Made by a program: the position numbers and the translations under genes. DNA of 46,622 nucleotides from an uncultured Flavihumibacter sp. (GTDB lineage Bacteria > Bacteroidota > Bacteroidia > Chitinophagales > Chitinophagaceae): the NCBI GenBank assembly GCA_946482545.1, contig CAMLRX010000018.1, positions 1 to 46,622 of the forward strand, in the 5' to 3' direction. Shown here one piece after another: positions 16,852-25,554 of this stretch. A model generated the notes under the pieces. It was not told the DNA's origin, ran no database searches, and saw only the letters and a program-made list of their open reading frames with translations. How positions within the stretch are numbered: position 1 is the first letter of the stretch; the number at the start of each line of letters is the position of its first letter.

Positions 16852-17924
16852 CGCTGGTCGAAATCGATTTCTACTTCCTCGCTGCGGGGATGCGCCTGGC
16901 AGGTTAATACAAACCCTGCTGCGAGTTCATCCTGTTCCAATGCGTAGTTGATGTCCATGTCCACTTCACCTTTTACCACTTTCGCACGGCAGGTACAGCA
17001 TACTCCGCCTTTACAGGCGAAGGGCAGGTCGGCTCCTTTGGCCAGTGCGGCATCCAGCACCGAAATACCGTTCCAGGGAAGATCGAAGGAGAAGGCGTTG
17101 CCATCCAGTCTGATGGTGACCTTGCTTGTTTTGCCCTGATTTTCTTTCGGGGCGATGGACCTGATGCCTGAGGTTTGTCCCGGCGTGTTGAACAATTCGA
17201 AATGAATACGTTCCTGCTTTACGCCTGCTGCTTCAAGCGCTTCTTTCACAGCGAAGATCATGGTCTCGGGTCCGCAAAGGTAGATGGCGTGCATGCTCAG
17301 CGGATCGATGAGTTTATGGAAAAGTTGCCGGCATTTCTCAGCGTCTATCCTGCCATTGCCAATGGGGGTGTCCGATTGCTCCCTGCTCAGGATATGGACC
17401 ACGCGGAACCTGGAAACGTATTTGTTCTTCAATGCCTCCAGTTCTTCGCGGAAGATGATGCTGCCCCGGTTCCTGTTGCCGTATACCAATGTAAAACTGC
17501 TTTGCGACTCCGTTACCAGTGTGGTTTTGATCAGCGACAATACGGGTGTGATCCCGCTTCCTGCGGCGAAAGCAAGGTAATTCTTTTTCGTACCGGGATC
17601 CAGCGGTGTAAAGAAGCGTCCGGTGGGCGGCATCACTTCCAGTACATCACCGGTTTTCAGCTTTTTGTTGGCGAAACCGGAGAAGGCGCCGTTAAAAACT
17701 TCTTTGATCGCCACCCGCAATTCGTTTTCATAAGGAGCGGCGCAGATAGAGTAGGATCTTCTGATCTCCTCCCCGTTAACCTGTGTGCGCAACGTGATGT
17801 TCTGGCCCTGTGTGAAACGGAAAGTGTCTTCCAGTGCTTCGGGTATATCGAAGGAGATGGAAACGCATTCGGGTGTTTCTCTTCGTATGTCTTTGATCGT
17901 TAGGGGATGAAAATGTACGGCCAC
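16848..17924 (-). CDS. paaE: Phenylacetyl-CoA epoxidase reductase PaaE
   Basis: A 358-residue electron donor of the epoxidase: an FNR-type flavoprotein domain (RSYSICAAP for [17 protein letters not shown] and YLCGPETMI for the pyridine nucleotide) followed by a plant-type [2Fe-2S] ferredoxin domain. The cluster ligands are C304, C309, C312 and C342 (C-x4-C-x2-C-x29-C). It moves electrons from NADPH to the PaaA di-iron site. Unlike E. coli, where paaE follows paaD, it lies about 6.5 kb from paaABCD on the other strand, 5 bases behind a TetR gene, and is therefore driven from the tetR promoter with its matching operator. Confidence 0.96.
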   Translation of the reverse strand: MAVHFHPLTIKDIRRETPECVSISFDIPEALEDTFRFTQGQNITLRTQVNGEEIRRSYSICAAPYENELRVAIKEVFNGAFSGFANKKLKTGDVLEVMPPTGRFFTPLDPGTKKNYLAFAAGSGITPVLSLIKTTLVTESQSSFTLVYGNRNRGSIIFREELEALKNKYVSRFRVVHILSREQSDTPIGNGRIDAEKCRQLFHKLIDPLSMHAIYLCGPETMIFAVKEALEAAGVKQERIHFELFNTPGQTSGIRSIAPKENQGKTSKVTIRLDGNAFSFDLPWNGISVLDAALAKGADLPFACKGGVCCTCRAKVVKGEVDMDINYALEQDELAAGFVLTCQAHPRSEEVEIDFDQR

Positions 17925-17929
17925 GGTAA

Positions 17930-18520
17930 TTATTTCTTTATTCCTTCAATGAGATACTTCACCATATTGTCTTCCATTGTTTCGGGTGGAATGGACTTTC
18001 GCGAGCGTTGCCATGATTCCAGCCCGCTGATGGCCGAGAGAATGGTGAGCACGGCCACATAAGGTTCTATGTTTTTCATTTCTCCCTGTTGTATCCCTTT
18101 TTCGATGAGTGCCGCAAGCCTTTTCCGGTAGCTGCGTCGCTGGTTGAGGAAGTTGGACAAATAGGGTTCGGGCAGGTGCCGCCACTCGTGATCGGAGATG
18201 TACACATTTTCATACTGATCCAGCATCATGCGGATATGGAAACGGATGATGGCTTCCAGCTTATGCAATGCAGGTTCCTCACTGTGTTCGATGGCATCGA
18301 TATGGGTGATGAACTGGTTGGCCACCCGGAAGCAGATTTCCTGGAGCAACTCGGCTTTGGATTGAATATGGTTGTACAAACTGGCGGCTTCCACGCCTAC
18401 CTGTTCCGCCAGGTCGCGCATGGAGGTGGCACTGAAACCTTTTTCGCGGAAAAGGTGAGAGGCAGTCTCAATAATGGCTTCCTTCTTCGTGCTGTTTTTG
18501 CGGCTTTTAATCTTAGACAT
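17930..18520 (-). CDS. TetR-family repressor, probable PaaR
   Basis: A 196-residue regulator starting MSKIKSRKNSTKKEAIIETA. The N-terminal HTH is standard (ASHLFREKGFSATSMRDLAEQV, VEAASLYNHIQSKAELLQEI) and is followed by an all-helical ligand domain with DHEWRHLPEPYLSNFLNQRR. It is the first gene of the tetR-paaE operon. A CTAACGGTCGTTAG palindrome precedes it, and a close copy precedes paaA, so it most likely represses both operons and is released by phenylacetyl-CoA. Ligand and role are inference from context and from known PaaR proteins. The TTG at 18529 three codons earlier lies inside the -7 element and is an unlikely start. Confidence 0.88.
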   Translation of the reverse strand: MSKIKSRKNSTKKEAIIETASHLFREKGFSATSMRDLAEQVGVEAASLYNHIQSKAELLQEICFRVANQFITHIDAIEHSEEPALHKLEAIIRFHIRMMLDQYENVYISDHEWRHLPEPYLSNFLNQRRSYRKRLAALIEKGIQQGEMKNIEPYVAVLTILSAISGLESWQRSRKSIPPETMEDNMVKYLIEGIKK

Positions 18521-18526
18521 ACCTTC

Positions 18527-18534
18527 CAAAGATA
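18527..18534 (-). promoter_or_regulatory. -7 element of the tetR-paaE promoter
   Basis: Minus strand TATCTTTG is a perfect TAnnTTTG match, ending 6 bases before the tetR ATG and starting 11 bases after the operator. Confidence 0.65.
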
Positions 18535-18545
18535 AGTCAAAAAAG

Positions 18546-18559
18546 CTAACGGTCGTTAG
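18546..18559. promoter_or_regulatory. Probable PaaR/TetR operator upstream of tetR-paaE
   Basis: CTAACGGTCGTTAG is a palindrome with perfect 6-base arms around GT or GG, fully matching the CNAACGnnCGTTNG pattern recalled for Thermus PaaR. It sits where the -33 element would be, so binding would give autorepression. A two-mismatch copy lies before paaA at 8716. Confidence 0.75.
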
Positions 18560-18569
18560 GGTTTGCTGG

Positions 18570-19187
18570 CTACTTGCCTACATATTTCTCTACCGGTAAA
18601 CGGTTGGCGATGGAGCGGGCGAGCGTCATCTCATCGGCGTATTCCAGTTCTCCTCCGAAAGAAATACCCCTTGCGATGGTGGTGATATTCACCGGGAAGG
18701 ACTGGAGTTTTTTCTGGATATAGTAGATGGTGGTATCACCCTGAATGTTGGGGTTCAGGGCGAAAATCAGTTCCCGCGTGCCTTCCGTGCCCACTCTTTT
18801 TACGAGGGATTCAATGTTTAGCTGATCGGGACCCACGCCGTCAAGCGGTGAAATTACCCCGCCCAATACATGATAGGTGCCACTGAATTGCTGGGTGCTT
18901 TCAATAGCAATCACATCGCGGATATTTTCCACCACGCAAATGGTATCCTGTTTCCGGAGGGGATTGCTGCAGATGCCGCAGGTGTCTGTATCCGAGATAT
19001 TGAAACAACGTTTGCAGAACTTTATTTCCTGGCGCATCTTAACGATGGCTTCTCCGAACCGGCTGGCATGTTCGGGGTCCTGCTTCAACAGGTGCAGCAC
19101 CAGGCGGAGCGCGGTTTTTTTACCGATACCGGGCAACTTACTGAACTCCGCGACGGCGTTTTCGAGCAGGGAAGATGGAAACTGCAT
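18570..19187 (-). CDS. recR: Recombination mediator RecR
   Basis: A 205-residue DNA repair protein that works with RecO, and in some species RecF, to load RecA at gaps. It has the N-terminal Hh[21 protein letters not shown], a zinc finger with C58, C61, C70 and C73, and the Toprim domain ([14 protein letters not shown] through [18 protein letters not shown]). The ending [20 protein letters not shown] is a RecR hallmark. A perfect -7 element sits 4 bases upstream of its ATG. Transcription may run on into tetR-paaE, since only 49 bases separate them and no terminator is seen. Confidence 0.97.
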   Translation of the reverse strand: MQFPSSLLENAVAEFSKLPGIGKKTALRLVLHLLKQDPEHASRFGEAIVKMRQEIKFCKRCFNISDTDTCGICSNPLRKQDTICVVENIRDVIAIESTQQFSGTYHVLGGVISPLDGVGPDQLNIESLVKRVGTEGTRELIFALNPNIQGDTTIYYIQKKLQSFPVNITTIARGISFGGELEYADEMTLARSIANRLPVEKYVGK

Positions 19188-19191
19188 GGCG

Positions 19192-19199
19192 CAAAGATA
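19192..19199 (-). promoter_or_regulatory. -7 element of recR
   Basis: Minus strand TATCTTTG, a perfect TAnnTTTG, lies in the 13-base gap between the upstream gene stop and recR, 4 bases from the ATG. The transcript would be leaderless or nearly so. Confidence 0.5.
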
Positions 19200-19200
19200 G

Positions 19201-20622
19201 TTACAATTCTACGGAGAGTTCGTTGTCCCAATTGGCTTTTACCGATAGTTTCTTTTCGTAGGGATGCACCCTTTCCGGTTGTTTCCGTCCTCCGAAGAAG
19301 CTGCCGGGGTCCCATTTGCCGTTGTTGTTTTCATCAATCAGTATCCGGAGTTCATATTCGCCGGGCGGGAAAAGTTCCCTGTACACCACACCTGCCGAAA
19401 CCGGTATGGATGCTTTTACTTCGTTGTTGGCCACCAGTTGTAATACGAGCGGTGTGCCGCCTGCATTGTAATTGGTGAACCGGAGCCGCAGGCTGCCATA
19501 ATCGCGTTTGCGTTTGGTGGTGAACGTAAGCGTATCGGTTGGCAGTGACCCGCCTAGTGAGTCGATGACCGAGCCTTCAGTAGAAAGCAGGTTGAACCCG
19601 GTTTCCGCCGGCCAGGCGTAGGTCAGCGTAAGTATGGTGTGGGAAGTATCCAGTGCATAAGTGTAGCCGCTGACCGGTTTATACGTGGAATCGGTCAGTT
19701 GAAGTTTTGTGGAATCGAAGGTGGCGATTGGCCTGGGAAAAGTAAGTGTAAGCGCTTTCAGGAGATCCATCTGATCGCCATCGAGGTTGGGTTGGAACCG
19801 CAAGGTGGAATCTTTCTTGGTGAGCTGGGGTTTGGCGCCGGGTTTGGTGGACTTCGGCTTCGCTTTTTTGTCTTCTTTTTCTTCCACATATGCGAACAAT
19901 TCTATGTTCTCGTTCGCGGCGGCTGTATTGATGACCGAGTCGCTGAACGCGAACATTTGGTCGGGCTTCATGTACCTTCCCATGCCGCTCTCATCTTTCA
20001 GGGCGTACAGTTTGAACTGGTCCGGGGGCAGGTTCCTGAAGGTGAACTCTCCTTTGTTGTTCACCCGGGTATAATAACGGGGCTTCTCCTTTACAACAGC
20101 CGAATCGTCGAGGTTACGGTGCAGCATCACCATCAGTGTGGTGTCGGTTTTCCCATCTTCGGCGAGGGTGATTTTACCAGACAAGCTTAGTGAGTCGAGG
20201 TAATTGCCGGTAGAGAAAGTATAACGGAAGTTTTTAAAGGGATTGCCTTCATTCAGGTCCTTGATCCCGTTTCCGAAATCGAGGGTGTACGTGGTGTTCT
20301 CGTCCAGGGTATCCTTGATGCGTACGGTAACGGTACGGAGTTTCCGGGTTACGAACGGGGTTCCTTTCAGTGTAGGGGATACGATCAGGTTCTGCTGGAT
20401 ATTATCGAGCTCAATGTATTCATCAAAATCGAATACGATCCTGGTTTCTTTTCCGCCTTTCAGGTTGAGGGTGGAATCGGGTGGGGAGGCCCGGAGTAAT
20501 ATTGGCGGCAGGGAATCGCGCGGTCCCCCGGTAGGCGCGGCCATATTGGCGCAACTCTGCAGCCAGATTAGTATTACAGCGGTGATTATACTGAAAGAAA
20601 GCCCGTTCTTTAATTGCGTCAT
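19201..20622 (-). CDS. Lipoprotein with Ig-like (Big_5) domain
   Basis: A 473-residue secreted lipoprotein. The signal peptide ends WLQSC, with lipidation expected at that cysteine, then [20 protein letters not shown], a standard opening of the Bacteroidota Ig-like domain (Big_5) lipoproteins. The Ig-like domain follows ([40 protein letters not shown]), then a carboxypeptidase-regulatory-like part ([20 protein letters not shown]), a Lys-rich linker ([18 protein letters not shown]) and a C-terminal domain with the loop [14 protein letters not shown]. The ATG at 20622 gives a better signal peptide than the one at 20643. Function is unknown; it is often seen near recR in this phylum as far as I recall. 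Confidence 0.85.
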   Translation of the reverse strand: MTQLKNGLSFSIITAVILIWLQSCANMAAPTGGPRDSLPPILLRASPPDSTLNLKGGKETRIVFDFDEYIELDNIQQNLIVSPTLKGTPFVTRKLRTVTVRIKDTLDENTTYTLDFGNGIKDLNEGNPFKNFRYTFSTGNYLDSLSLSGKITLAEDGKTDTTLMVMLHRNLDDSAVVKEKPRYYTRVNNKGEFTFRNLPPDQFKLYALKDESGMGRYMKPDQMFAFSDSVINTAAANENIELFAYVEEKEDKKAKPKSTKPGAKPQLTKKDSTLRFQPNLDGDQMDLLKALTLTFPRPIATFDSTKLQLTDSTYKPVSGYTYALDTSHTILTLTYAWPAETGFNLLSTEGSVIDSLGGSLPTDTLTFTTKRKRDYGSLRLRFTNYNAGGTPLVLQLVANNEVKASIPVSAGVVYRELFPPGEYELRILIDENNNGKWDPGSFFGGRKQPERVHPYEKKLSVKANWDNELSVEL

Positions 20623-20699
20623 CTTACGGAAAAATATGTGCAAACTTAGGGAGATTTCACCCAGCGTACGGAAGCGACCGGTTAATTTCTCCCTAAAGC

Positions 20700-23600
20700 T
20701 TACGCTTCCCCCTCATCGGGGTTCAAAGTATGCAGGCTCACGGCCAGTTCGTTCGTTTTCACAAAATTGCACCAGTGACAGTCGGATGCGCCGCAGCCCG
20801 TGTAAAAATCATGCGCCTGTATGCGTTCCCACACGGTTTTGATCTGTTGTTTCACGGTGGTGGTATCGGCATCGGTAATCAGCACTTTTTCTTTGCGGTA
20901 TTGCTTCTTTTTATCGGGTTCAATGAAATCAAATTCGGAACTGATCACTTTCCAGTCGCGGTTCTCGTAGCCATCCACCAGGATTTTATAAAAAACGGCC
21001 TGCCGCCAGTAGTCGCCGCCGTTGGGGTCTTTTTCAGAAGGGCCAGACAATTTTTTGATCCCGTTGTCCGGGTCGCCGGATTTATAGTCTACTACGTTCA
21101 CATGACTGCCGTCAAATTCGAGTTTGTCCAGTTTTCCTTTCAGCGGCACCCCATCCACTACCACGTTCCGGATATTTCTTTCCACCACCACTACTTTATT
21201 CCATTTGTCAATATAATGCTGGTAGTAATTGGCGAGAATCTCCTTGCCATATTCCATTCTTCTTTCAAACTGTTCTTTGGTAAAACTCTCGCGGTGGCGG
21301 TACATGTACCAGGAGAAATCTTCCAGGAATACCTGCATGGGCGGAAACTGCTTGTTCATGTCCTGCATTTTCCTGAACAGTTGCTCTACGGCGTGGTGTA
21401 CGGCGGATCCGAATTCGGTGGCTTCGTTTTTGGGGGAAGGAATGCGGATCAGACTTCTGAAATAAAATTCCAGCGGACATTTCAGGTAATTGCTCAATGC
21501 CGTAACGTTCATGGTAAAGCGTTCCAGCACCCGCGTGATGAATTCTGTTTCCAGTCTTTCTATTTCCGGCGCCGCGGGCTGCGAGAAGTTCACGATATTA
21601 AATTCCGCCATCGTTTCAGGGGAAACCACCGGTCTTTCCACCGGCAAGGGATTTTCCTGCTGAATTTCCGCGAGGAACATGGAAGGCTCCAGCTCCTTGT
21701 TATCGTCTTTGAAGCGTGCGTAGGAAATGTACAGATGTTTTTCGGCACGGGTGAGCGCCACATAAAACAGGCGCCGCAGTTCTTCCCTACTGTTCTCGTT
21801 TCCTGAAGCTCCTTCCGTAGAAGAGAAAAGGGTGTCGGGCATTTTATAACCACCGCCGGGTTTTCTTTTCTTCTCCCAGAAAGAAGCGTTGCAGCCTGCG
21901 AGGAAAACATATTCGTATTCCAGGCCTTTGGAGCCGTGGGCGGTAAGCAGGTTCACGCCTTTATCGTTGCCGCTCACCTGCACCAGGGGCAGCACGAGTC
22001 CTTCTTTCTCCATGGTGTCCAGGGTTTCCACCAGTTGGTGCAGGCGCAGGGTCGGGTTACGGCGCGTTTCTTCCTTCACGAATTCAAACATGGCCGTGAG
22101 CACCTGCATCTGCCAAACCTTATCGGGTTGTTTCAGGATGTGGGCCAGCACGCCCGCTTCGCGGATGATCTGTTCCATTAATCCCTGCAAAGTAGTATTG
22201 GGAACGGCTGCCAGCAATGCTTCGATGATGCGGGAGGCCCTTTTCAGGTTTTCGTGGATGCCGGTGCTGAACAGTTCGCGTTGCGGCTCGGTGGATTTGG
22301 TATGAAGGTATTGCCGTAAACTGCTCCTGGGGCCTGCGCCACTGCTGTTTTTATCGGCCAGTTCCGCGGTGAGGCGGGCAATATCCACGGAAGGAATATT
22401 GAACCAGTTGATGTGCAGGATTTCGAACAGGAAGCCGTCGCCGCCATAGGTGGTATCGTGCTCCGCGTCAAGGTATTTCAGCAGGCGGATCAGTTGTTGC
22501 GCCAGCGGGATGGTGAACAGGTTGAGGTTTCGTTTACTGTACACCGGTACATCGCGGGCCTGGAGGAACAGCGCCAGTTCTTCGCCGTATTTGTTTTCCT
22601 TGTAAATAACGGCGATGCGGCCTGGCGGCACCTGTTTTTCTTTCACCAGTTGCGCTATTTCCAGCGTAATGGCCGCCATTTCCTGGCGGGGCGAAAGGTA
22701 TTCGCGGATCACGGGGGTATGGGTAAGTTCCATGAGTCCCGGCCGGCTGGAAAGCAGTTCCTTGCTGAGCCCGGGCAATTGTTTCACCAGCCGTTCCTCG
22801 TTGGAATCGATCAGTTTTTTAGATGCATCAAGTATGGGTTGGGTAGAACGGTAGTTCTGTGTAAGCACGAGTGTGCGGAGTTGTTGCTGGTAGGTATCGG
22901 CGAAGTTCAGCATATTCTCCACGTTTGCGCCCTGGAACCGGTATATCGACTGGTCATCGTCGCCCACCACAAAAATGTTCGGGGTATCCCAGTAGGCGAT
23001 CAGTTGCTGCACCAGTTTGTTCTGGCTTCCGCTGGTGTCCTGGTATTCATCCACCAAAATATATAGAAACTGTTCCTGGTAGCGGCGCAGCAGTTGTTCG
23101 TTCTCCGAAAAAGCGCGGATCACCCAGTTGATCATATCGTCGAAATCGTAGCGGTTCCTTTGGCGCATGATTTCCTGGAAAGGTTCGAAGGCGTTCACGG
23201 CGGCCCGGAGCTTTTCGATTTTGCCTTTTTCTTCTTCAATTTTATCGGTGCGGAGATCGCCTTTTTTGAATTCCTTCGTGGCCCTTTTGGTGATGTATTC
23301 TTCCCTTTCTGGCAATGAAGCGATGTATTCATCGATCTTCTGGTTCATGCCTTCAGGCGTCCATCCTTCTTTCTTCATCACGCTGAACAGGTCGGTGAGT
23401 CCTTTCATTTCGAAATACACATTGCCGCGGTACCTTTTGAGCGGATGGTTCTTCGGGAAATCATCGATCAGTTCCTTCATCATTTCAATTCTTTCAAGGT
23501 CTGAAACTGGGTCCAGCACATGCTTTTCGAACAAAGGCAGGTTCTCCTGGATCACATCGTTGCAGAAAGCGTGGAAGGTATAGATGTTCACTTTATAAGC

Positions 23601-23870
23601 GTCGGGGCCAATAAACTGCAACAACCTTTTGCGCATGGCCACCACCCCGGCATCGGTATAAGTAAGGCAGAGTATGTTTTCGGGGCGCGTATCGGTATCC
23701 AGCAGGATTTTCGCGATCCGGGCGCCCAGGATCTGTGTTTTTCCCGTTCCCGGTCCGGCGATCACCATCACCGGTCCTTCGATGGTATCCACGGCTTTTT
23801 GCTGGGTAGGGTTGAGGGCGTTGTAGGCTTGCCGGTATTGCTGCCGGAGTTCATTGTTCATTTTCACCAT
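20700..23870 (-). CDS. UvrD/AddA-type helicase fused to AddB-like Fe-S nuclease domain
   Basis: A 1056-residue protein. Superfamily 1A helicase motifs are complete: NPTQQKAV (Q motif), Walker A GPGTGKT (39-45), YILVDEYQDTSGSQ, GDDDQSIYRFQGANVENML, LTQNYRSTQPILDA, NLLTAHGSKGLEYEYVFLAG and RRLFYVALTRAEKHLYISY. The C-terminal third is a PD-(D/E)xK nuclease (GSAVHHAVEQLF, KLDKLEFDG, VNVVDYKSG, YWRQAVFYK) with an iron-staple cysteine set: one in YLKCPLEFYFRSL and three in GCGASDCHWCNF, as in AddB/Cas4-type nucleases. It likely processes DNA ends, in the role of AddAB or RecBCD. One polypeptide combines functions that AddA and AddB share between them. Confidence 0.92.
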   Translation of the reverse strand: MVKMNNELRQQYRQAYNALNPTQQKAVDTIEGPVMVIAGPGTGKTQILGARIAKILLDTDTRPENILCLTYTDAGVVAMRKRLLQFIGPDAYKVNIYTFHAFCNDVIQENLPLFEKHVLDPVSDLERIEMMKELIDDFPKNHPLKRYRGNVYFEMKGLTDLFSVMKKEGWTPEGMNQKIDEYIASLPEREEYITKRATKEFKKGDLRTDKIEEEKGKIEKLRAAVNAFEPFQEIMRQRNRYDFDDMINWVIRAFSENEQLLRRYQEQFLYILVDEYQDTSGSQNKLVQQLIAYWDTPNIFVVGDDDQSIYRFQGANVENMLNFADTYQQQLRTLVLTQNYRSTQPILDASKKLIDSNEERLVKQLPGLSKELLSSRPGLMELTHTPVIREYLSPRQEMAAITLEIAQLVKEKQVPPGRIAVIYKENKYGEELALFLQARDVPVYSKRNLNLFTIPLAQQLIRLLKYLDAEHDTTYGGDGFLFEILHINWFNIPSVDIARLTAELADKNSSGAGPRSSLRQYLHTKSTEPQRELFSTGIHENLKRASRIIEALLAAVPNTTLQGLMEQIIREAGVLAHILKQPDKVWQMQVLTAMFEFVKEETRRNPTLRLHQLVETLDTMEKEGLVLPLVQVSGNDKGVNLLTAHGSKGLEYEYVFLAGCNASFWEKKRKPGGGYKMPDTLFSSTEGASGNENSREELRRLFYVALTRAEKHLYISYARFKDDNKELEPSMFLAEIQQENPLPVERPVVSPETMAEFNIVNFSQPAAPEIERLETEFITRVLERFTMNVTALSNYLKCPLEFYFRSLIRIPSPKNEATEFGSAVHHAVEQLFRKMQDMNKQFPPMQVFLEDFSWYMYRHRESFTKEQFERRMEYGKEILANYYQHYIDKWNKVVVVERNIRNVVVDGVPLKGKLDKLEFDGSHVNVVDYKSGDPDNGIKKLSGPSEKDPNGGDYWRQAVFYKILVDGYENRDWKVISSEFDFIEPDKKKQYRKEKVLITDADTTTVKQQIKTVWERIQAHDFYTGCGASDCHWCNFVKTNELAVSLHTLNPDEGEA

Positions 23871-23929
23871 AGCATAAAGTTGAACTTTTTCCGTCCAATC
23901 TTGTAAATCTATGTAAATATTTCACCCCT

Positions 23930-24403
23930 ATGTCCGTTCATTGCATCAAAGCGGTTCAGACCATTCCCATTGGACTTGAAGCCACCTGGGATTTTTTTTC
24001 CCGTCCCGACAACCTTCAGGCTATAACGCCGGCGTACATGCGTTTTCAGATCACGAGCAAGCATCGTCCGGAACGGATGTATCCCGGCCAGATCATAGAA
24101 TATAAAGTGCGTCCGTTGCTGGGGATACCCCTTTACTGGATGACCGAGATCACGCATGTGGTGGAAGGAAAGCTATTTGTGGATGAGCAGCGGTTCGGGC
24201 CATACAGTTTATGGCACCACCAGCACCATTTCCGCGAAGTGCCCAATGGTACGGAAATGACGGATATCGTACACTACAAACTACCGTTATGGGTATTGGG
24301 CGATCTGGCCCATGCATTGTTCGTGAAGAAACAACTGGCGGATATTTTTGAATACCGCCGTAAAAAAGTAGCGGAAATGTTTGGTACATTTCCGCCGTTG
24401 TAA
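23930..24403 (+). CDS. SRPBCC (START-like) domain protein
   Basis: A 157-residue protein of the Bet v1/SRPBCC fold. The pattern VQTIPIGLEATWDFFSRPDN, LQAITPAYMRFQI, GQIIEYKVRPLLGIPLYWMT, FVDEQRFGPYSLWHHQHHF and ending LFVKKQLADIFEYRRKKVAEM is that of bacterial cyclase/dehydrase-like ligand-binding proteins often annotated as SRPBCC. It probably binds a hydrophobic small molecule; no catalytic residue can be assigned. It is divergent from the helicase (59-base gap) and convergent with the TPR protein (4-base gap). Confidence 0.85.
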   Translation: MSVHCIKAVQTIPIGLEATWDFFSRPDNLQAITPAYMRFQITSKHRPERMYPGQIIEYKVRPLLGIPLYWMTEITHVVEGKLFVDEQRFGPYSLWHHQHHFREVPNGTEMTDIVHYKLPLWVLGDLAHALFVKKQLADIFEYRRKKVAEMFGTFPPL

Positions 24404-24407
24404 GAAG

Positions 24408-25058
24408 TTATCCGGGTATCCGTGAGATGTATTTTTCGATCTCTTTGATCTGGTTGACGATCTCCGGAGTAGTGGGTTTTTCAGCTTTAGCCTTTCGGAA
24501 GAAGTCTTTCGCGGCGCGAAACTCTCTTTTGTTCATCATGATGGAGCACATCTGAAGGTAGGCCGCGGCTTTGTTCTCCTTATCGGGCAGTCCTTTGCGG
24601 AGGGCGCTGCGGATGTAGCTCTCGGCCTGGCGAAGGTCGTTCTTTTGCAGGGAGAGCATCCCCATTTGCAGCAGGCTGGCACCTTCGGCTTCTTTCATGG
24701 GCATACCCAGGTCCAGTCCTTTTTTCATCATTTTCTCGGCGCCGTCGAAATCCTGTTTCATCATGGCGATATTGCCTTTCAGCGTATAATAAACCGAGCG
24801 GATGGGCTTGTAAAGCAGATTGGGGAACTGCACGGAATTGAGGATTTTCTCCGCCCCGTCCATATCGCCGCTCTCCATATATTCCTGGATCAGCCGCATG
24901 GGGCCGAAGAAAAAATGGCTGAACATCAGGATCACGCCAACCAGGTACAGCGGGGACGAGGGCCAGAAACCAGCGTAAACATTGGTAACCACGGCCAGAA
25001 TAATGATCAGGACGGCCAGCGGAAGACGGTAACGGATGAGCGTATTGTAAAATTTCAT
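24408..25058 (-). CDS. Membrane-anchored TPR-repeat protein
   Basis: A 216-residue protein starting MKFYNTLIRYRLPLAVLII. Two hydrophobic helices (about 12-28 and 35-52) precede a soluble part with about four tetratricopeptide-like repeats (GDMDGAEKILNSVQ, QDFDGAEKMMKKGLDLG, NDLRQAESYIRSALRKG, REFRAAKDFFRKAKAEKP). Such proteins act as membrane scaffolds, and no partner is indicated. The frame is open to 25124, but those 22 residues lie over the promoter: a perfect TATCTTTG -7 element at 25084-25091 places the transcript start downstream of that ATG. Confidence 0.85.
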   Translation of the reverse strand: MKFYNTLIRYRLPLAVLIIILAVVTNVYAGFWPSSPLYLVGVILMFSHFFFGPMRLIQEYMESGDMDGAEKILNSVQFPNLLYKPIRSVYYTLKGNIAMMKQDFDGAEKMMKKGLDLGMPMKEAEGASLLQMGMLSLQKNDLRQAESYIRSALRKGLPDKENKAAAYLQMCSIMMNKREFRAAKDFFRKAKAEKPTTPEIVNQIKEIEKYISRIPG

Positions 25059-25083
25059 AAATAATCCCCTTAAAAATGGATGG

Positions 25084-25091
25084 CAAAGATA
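25084..25091 (-). promoter_or_regulatory. -7 element of the TPR gene
   Basis: Minus strand TATCTTTG, a perfect TAnnTTTG, 25 bases upstream of the ATG at 25058. It excludes the longer open frame as the real start. Confidence 0.55.
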
Positions 25092-25149
25092 GGGATTTGC
25101 CTTATTTTTGCGCTCCCGCCACAAAACAATAGGATTTGTAAGGTGGAAT

Positions 25150-25224
25150 GGCCTCGTAGTTCAATGGATAGAATAGAAGTTTCCTAAACTTTAGATACAG
25201 GTTCGATTCCTGTCGAGGCTACCA
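25150..25224 (+). tRNA. tRNA-Arg (anticodon CCT)
   Basis: A full cloverleaf can be drawn. The acceptor stem GGCCTCG pairs with CGAGGCT (first pair G-U). The D arm is GTTC/GAAT, and the anticodon arm GAAGT-TTCCTAA-ACTTT has CCT at 34-36. The T arm is ACAGG-TTCGATT-CCTGT, and the 3' ACCA is encoded. It reads AGG codons. tRNA genes of this kind are frequent integration sites, and the sequence downstream turns abruptly AT-rich. Confidence 0.95.
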
Positions 25225-25233
25225 GAAATTTTA

Positions 25234-25276
25234 AAAACCAGTTGTAAACAATGTGCTGCAATTGGTTTTATTTTTT
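25234..25276 (+). terminator. Terminator of the tRNA-Arg gene
   Basis: An 11-bp stem AAAACCAGTTG / CAATTGGTTTT (one G-U pair) around a 14-base loop, followed by ATTTTTT. It starts 10 bases after the tRNA. Confidence 0.75.
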
Positions 25277-25554
25277 AGTCTACGTTATTACGTACGGTTT
25301 TAATGGTCAAATCTGAGAGTCGTTACCTTTCCTCACATCGATTGATATGGTTGCTTACTGCCGCGGTCTGAATCCGTTCAGTTTATATAGTAGCCCATTT
25401 GAACTCGATATCGAACAATTGTGGATACTGTACTCCTGATCTTCGACCCATAGCTTCCCCCTTTCAAAGTTTCCTTTGGATTTCGGTATAATGATGCCCC
25501 AGATTTTGAATTTAGAAATAAAATAATTGATTATATATAACATTTAAAACCACT
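25277..25554. other. AT-rich non-coding stretch after tRNA-Arg
   Basis: No convincing gene. A 62-codon minus-strand frame (25355-25543) has no start signal and no family I recognise. Together with the terminator this makes 330 bases between the tRNA and the next gene. No copy of the tRNA 3' end was seen here or further downstream. Confidence 0.5.

Noticed and set aside
18521..18529. TTG start for tetR
   Set aside because: The TTG is part of the -7 element TATCTTTG, so it would not be in the transcript.
24408..25124. Longer TPR protein starting at 25124
   Set aside because: A perfect -7 element at 25084-25091 lies inside that extension; the ATG at 25058 starts a normal membrane anchor.
25355..25543. 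A 62-codon minus-strand frame in the AT-rich gap after the tRNA
   Set aside because: No family, no promoter or ribosome binding site, and a short length expected by chance; at most a remnant.
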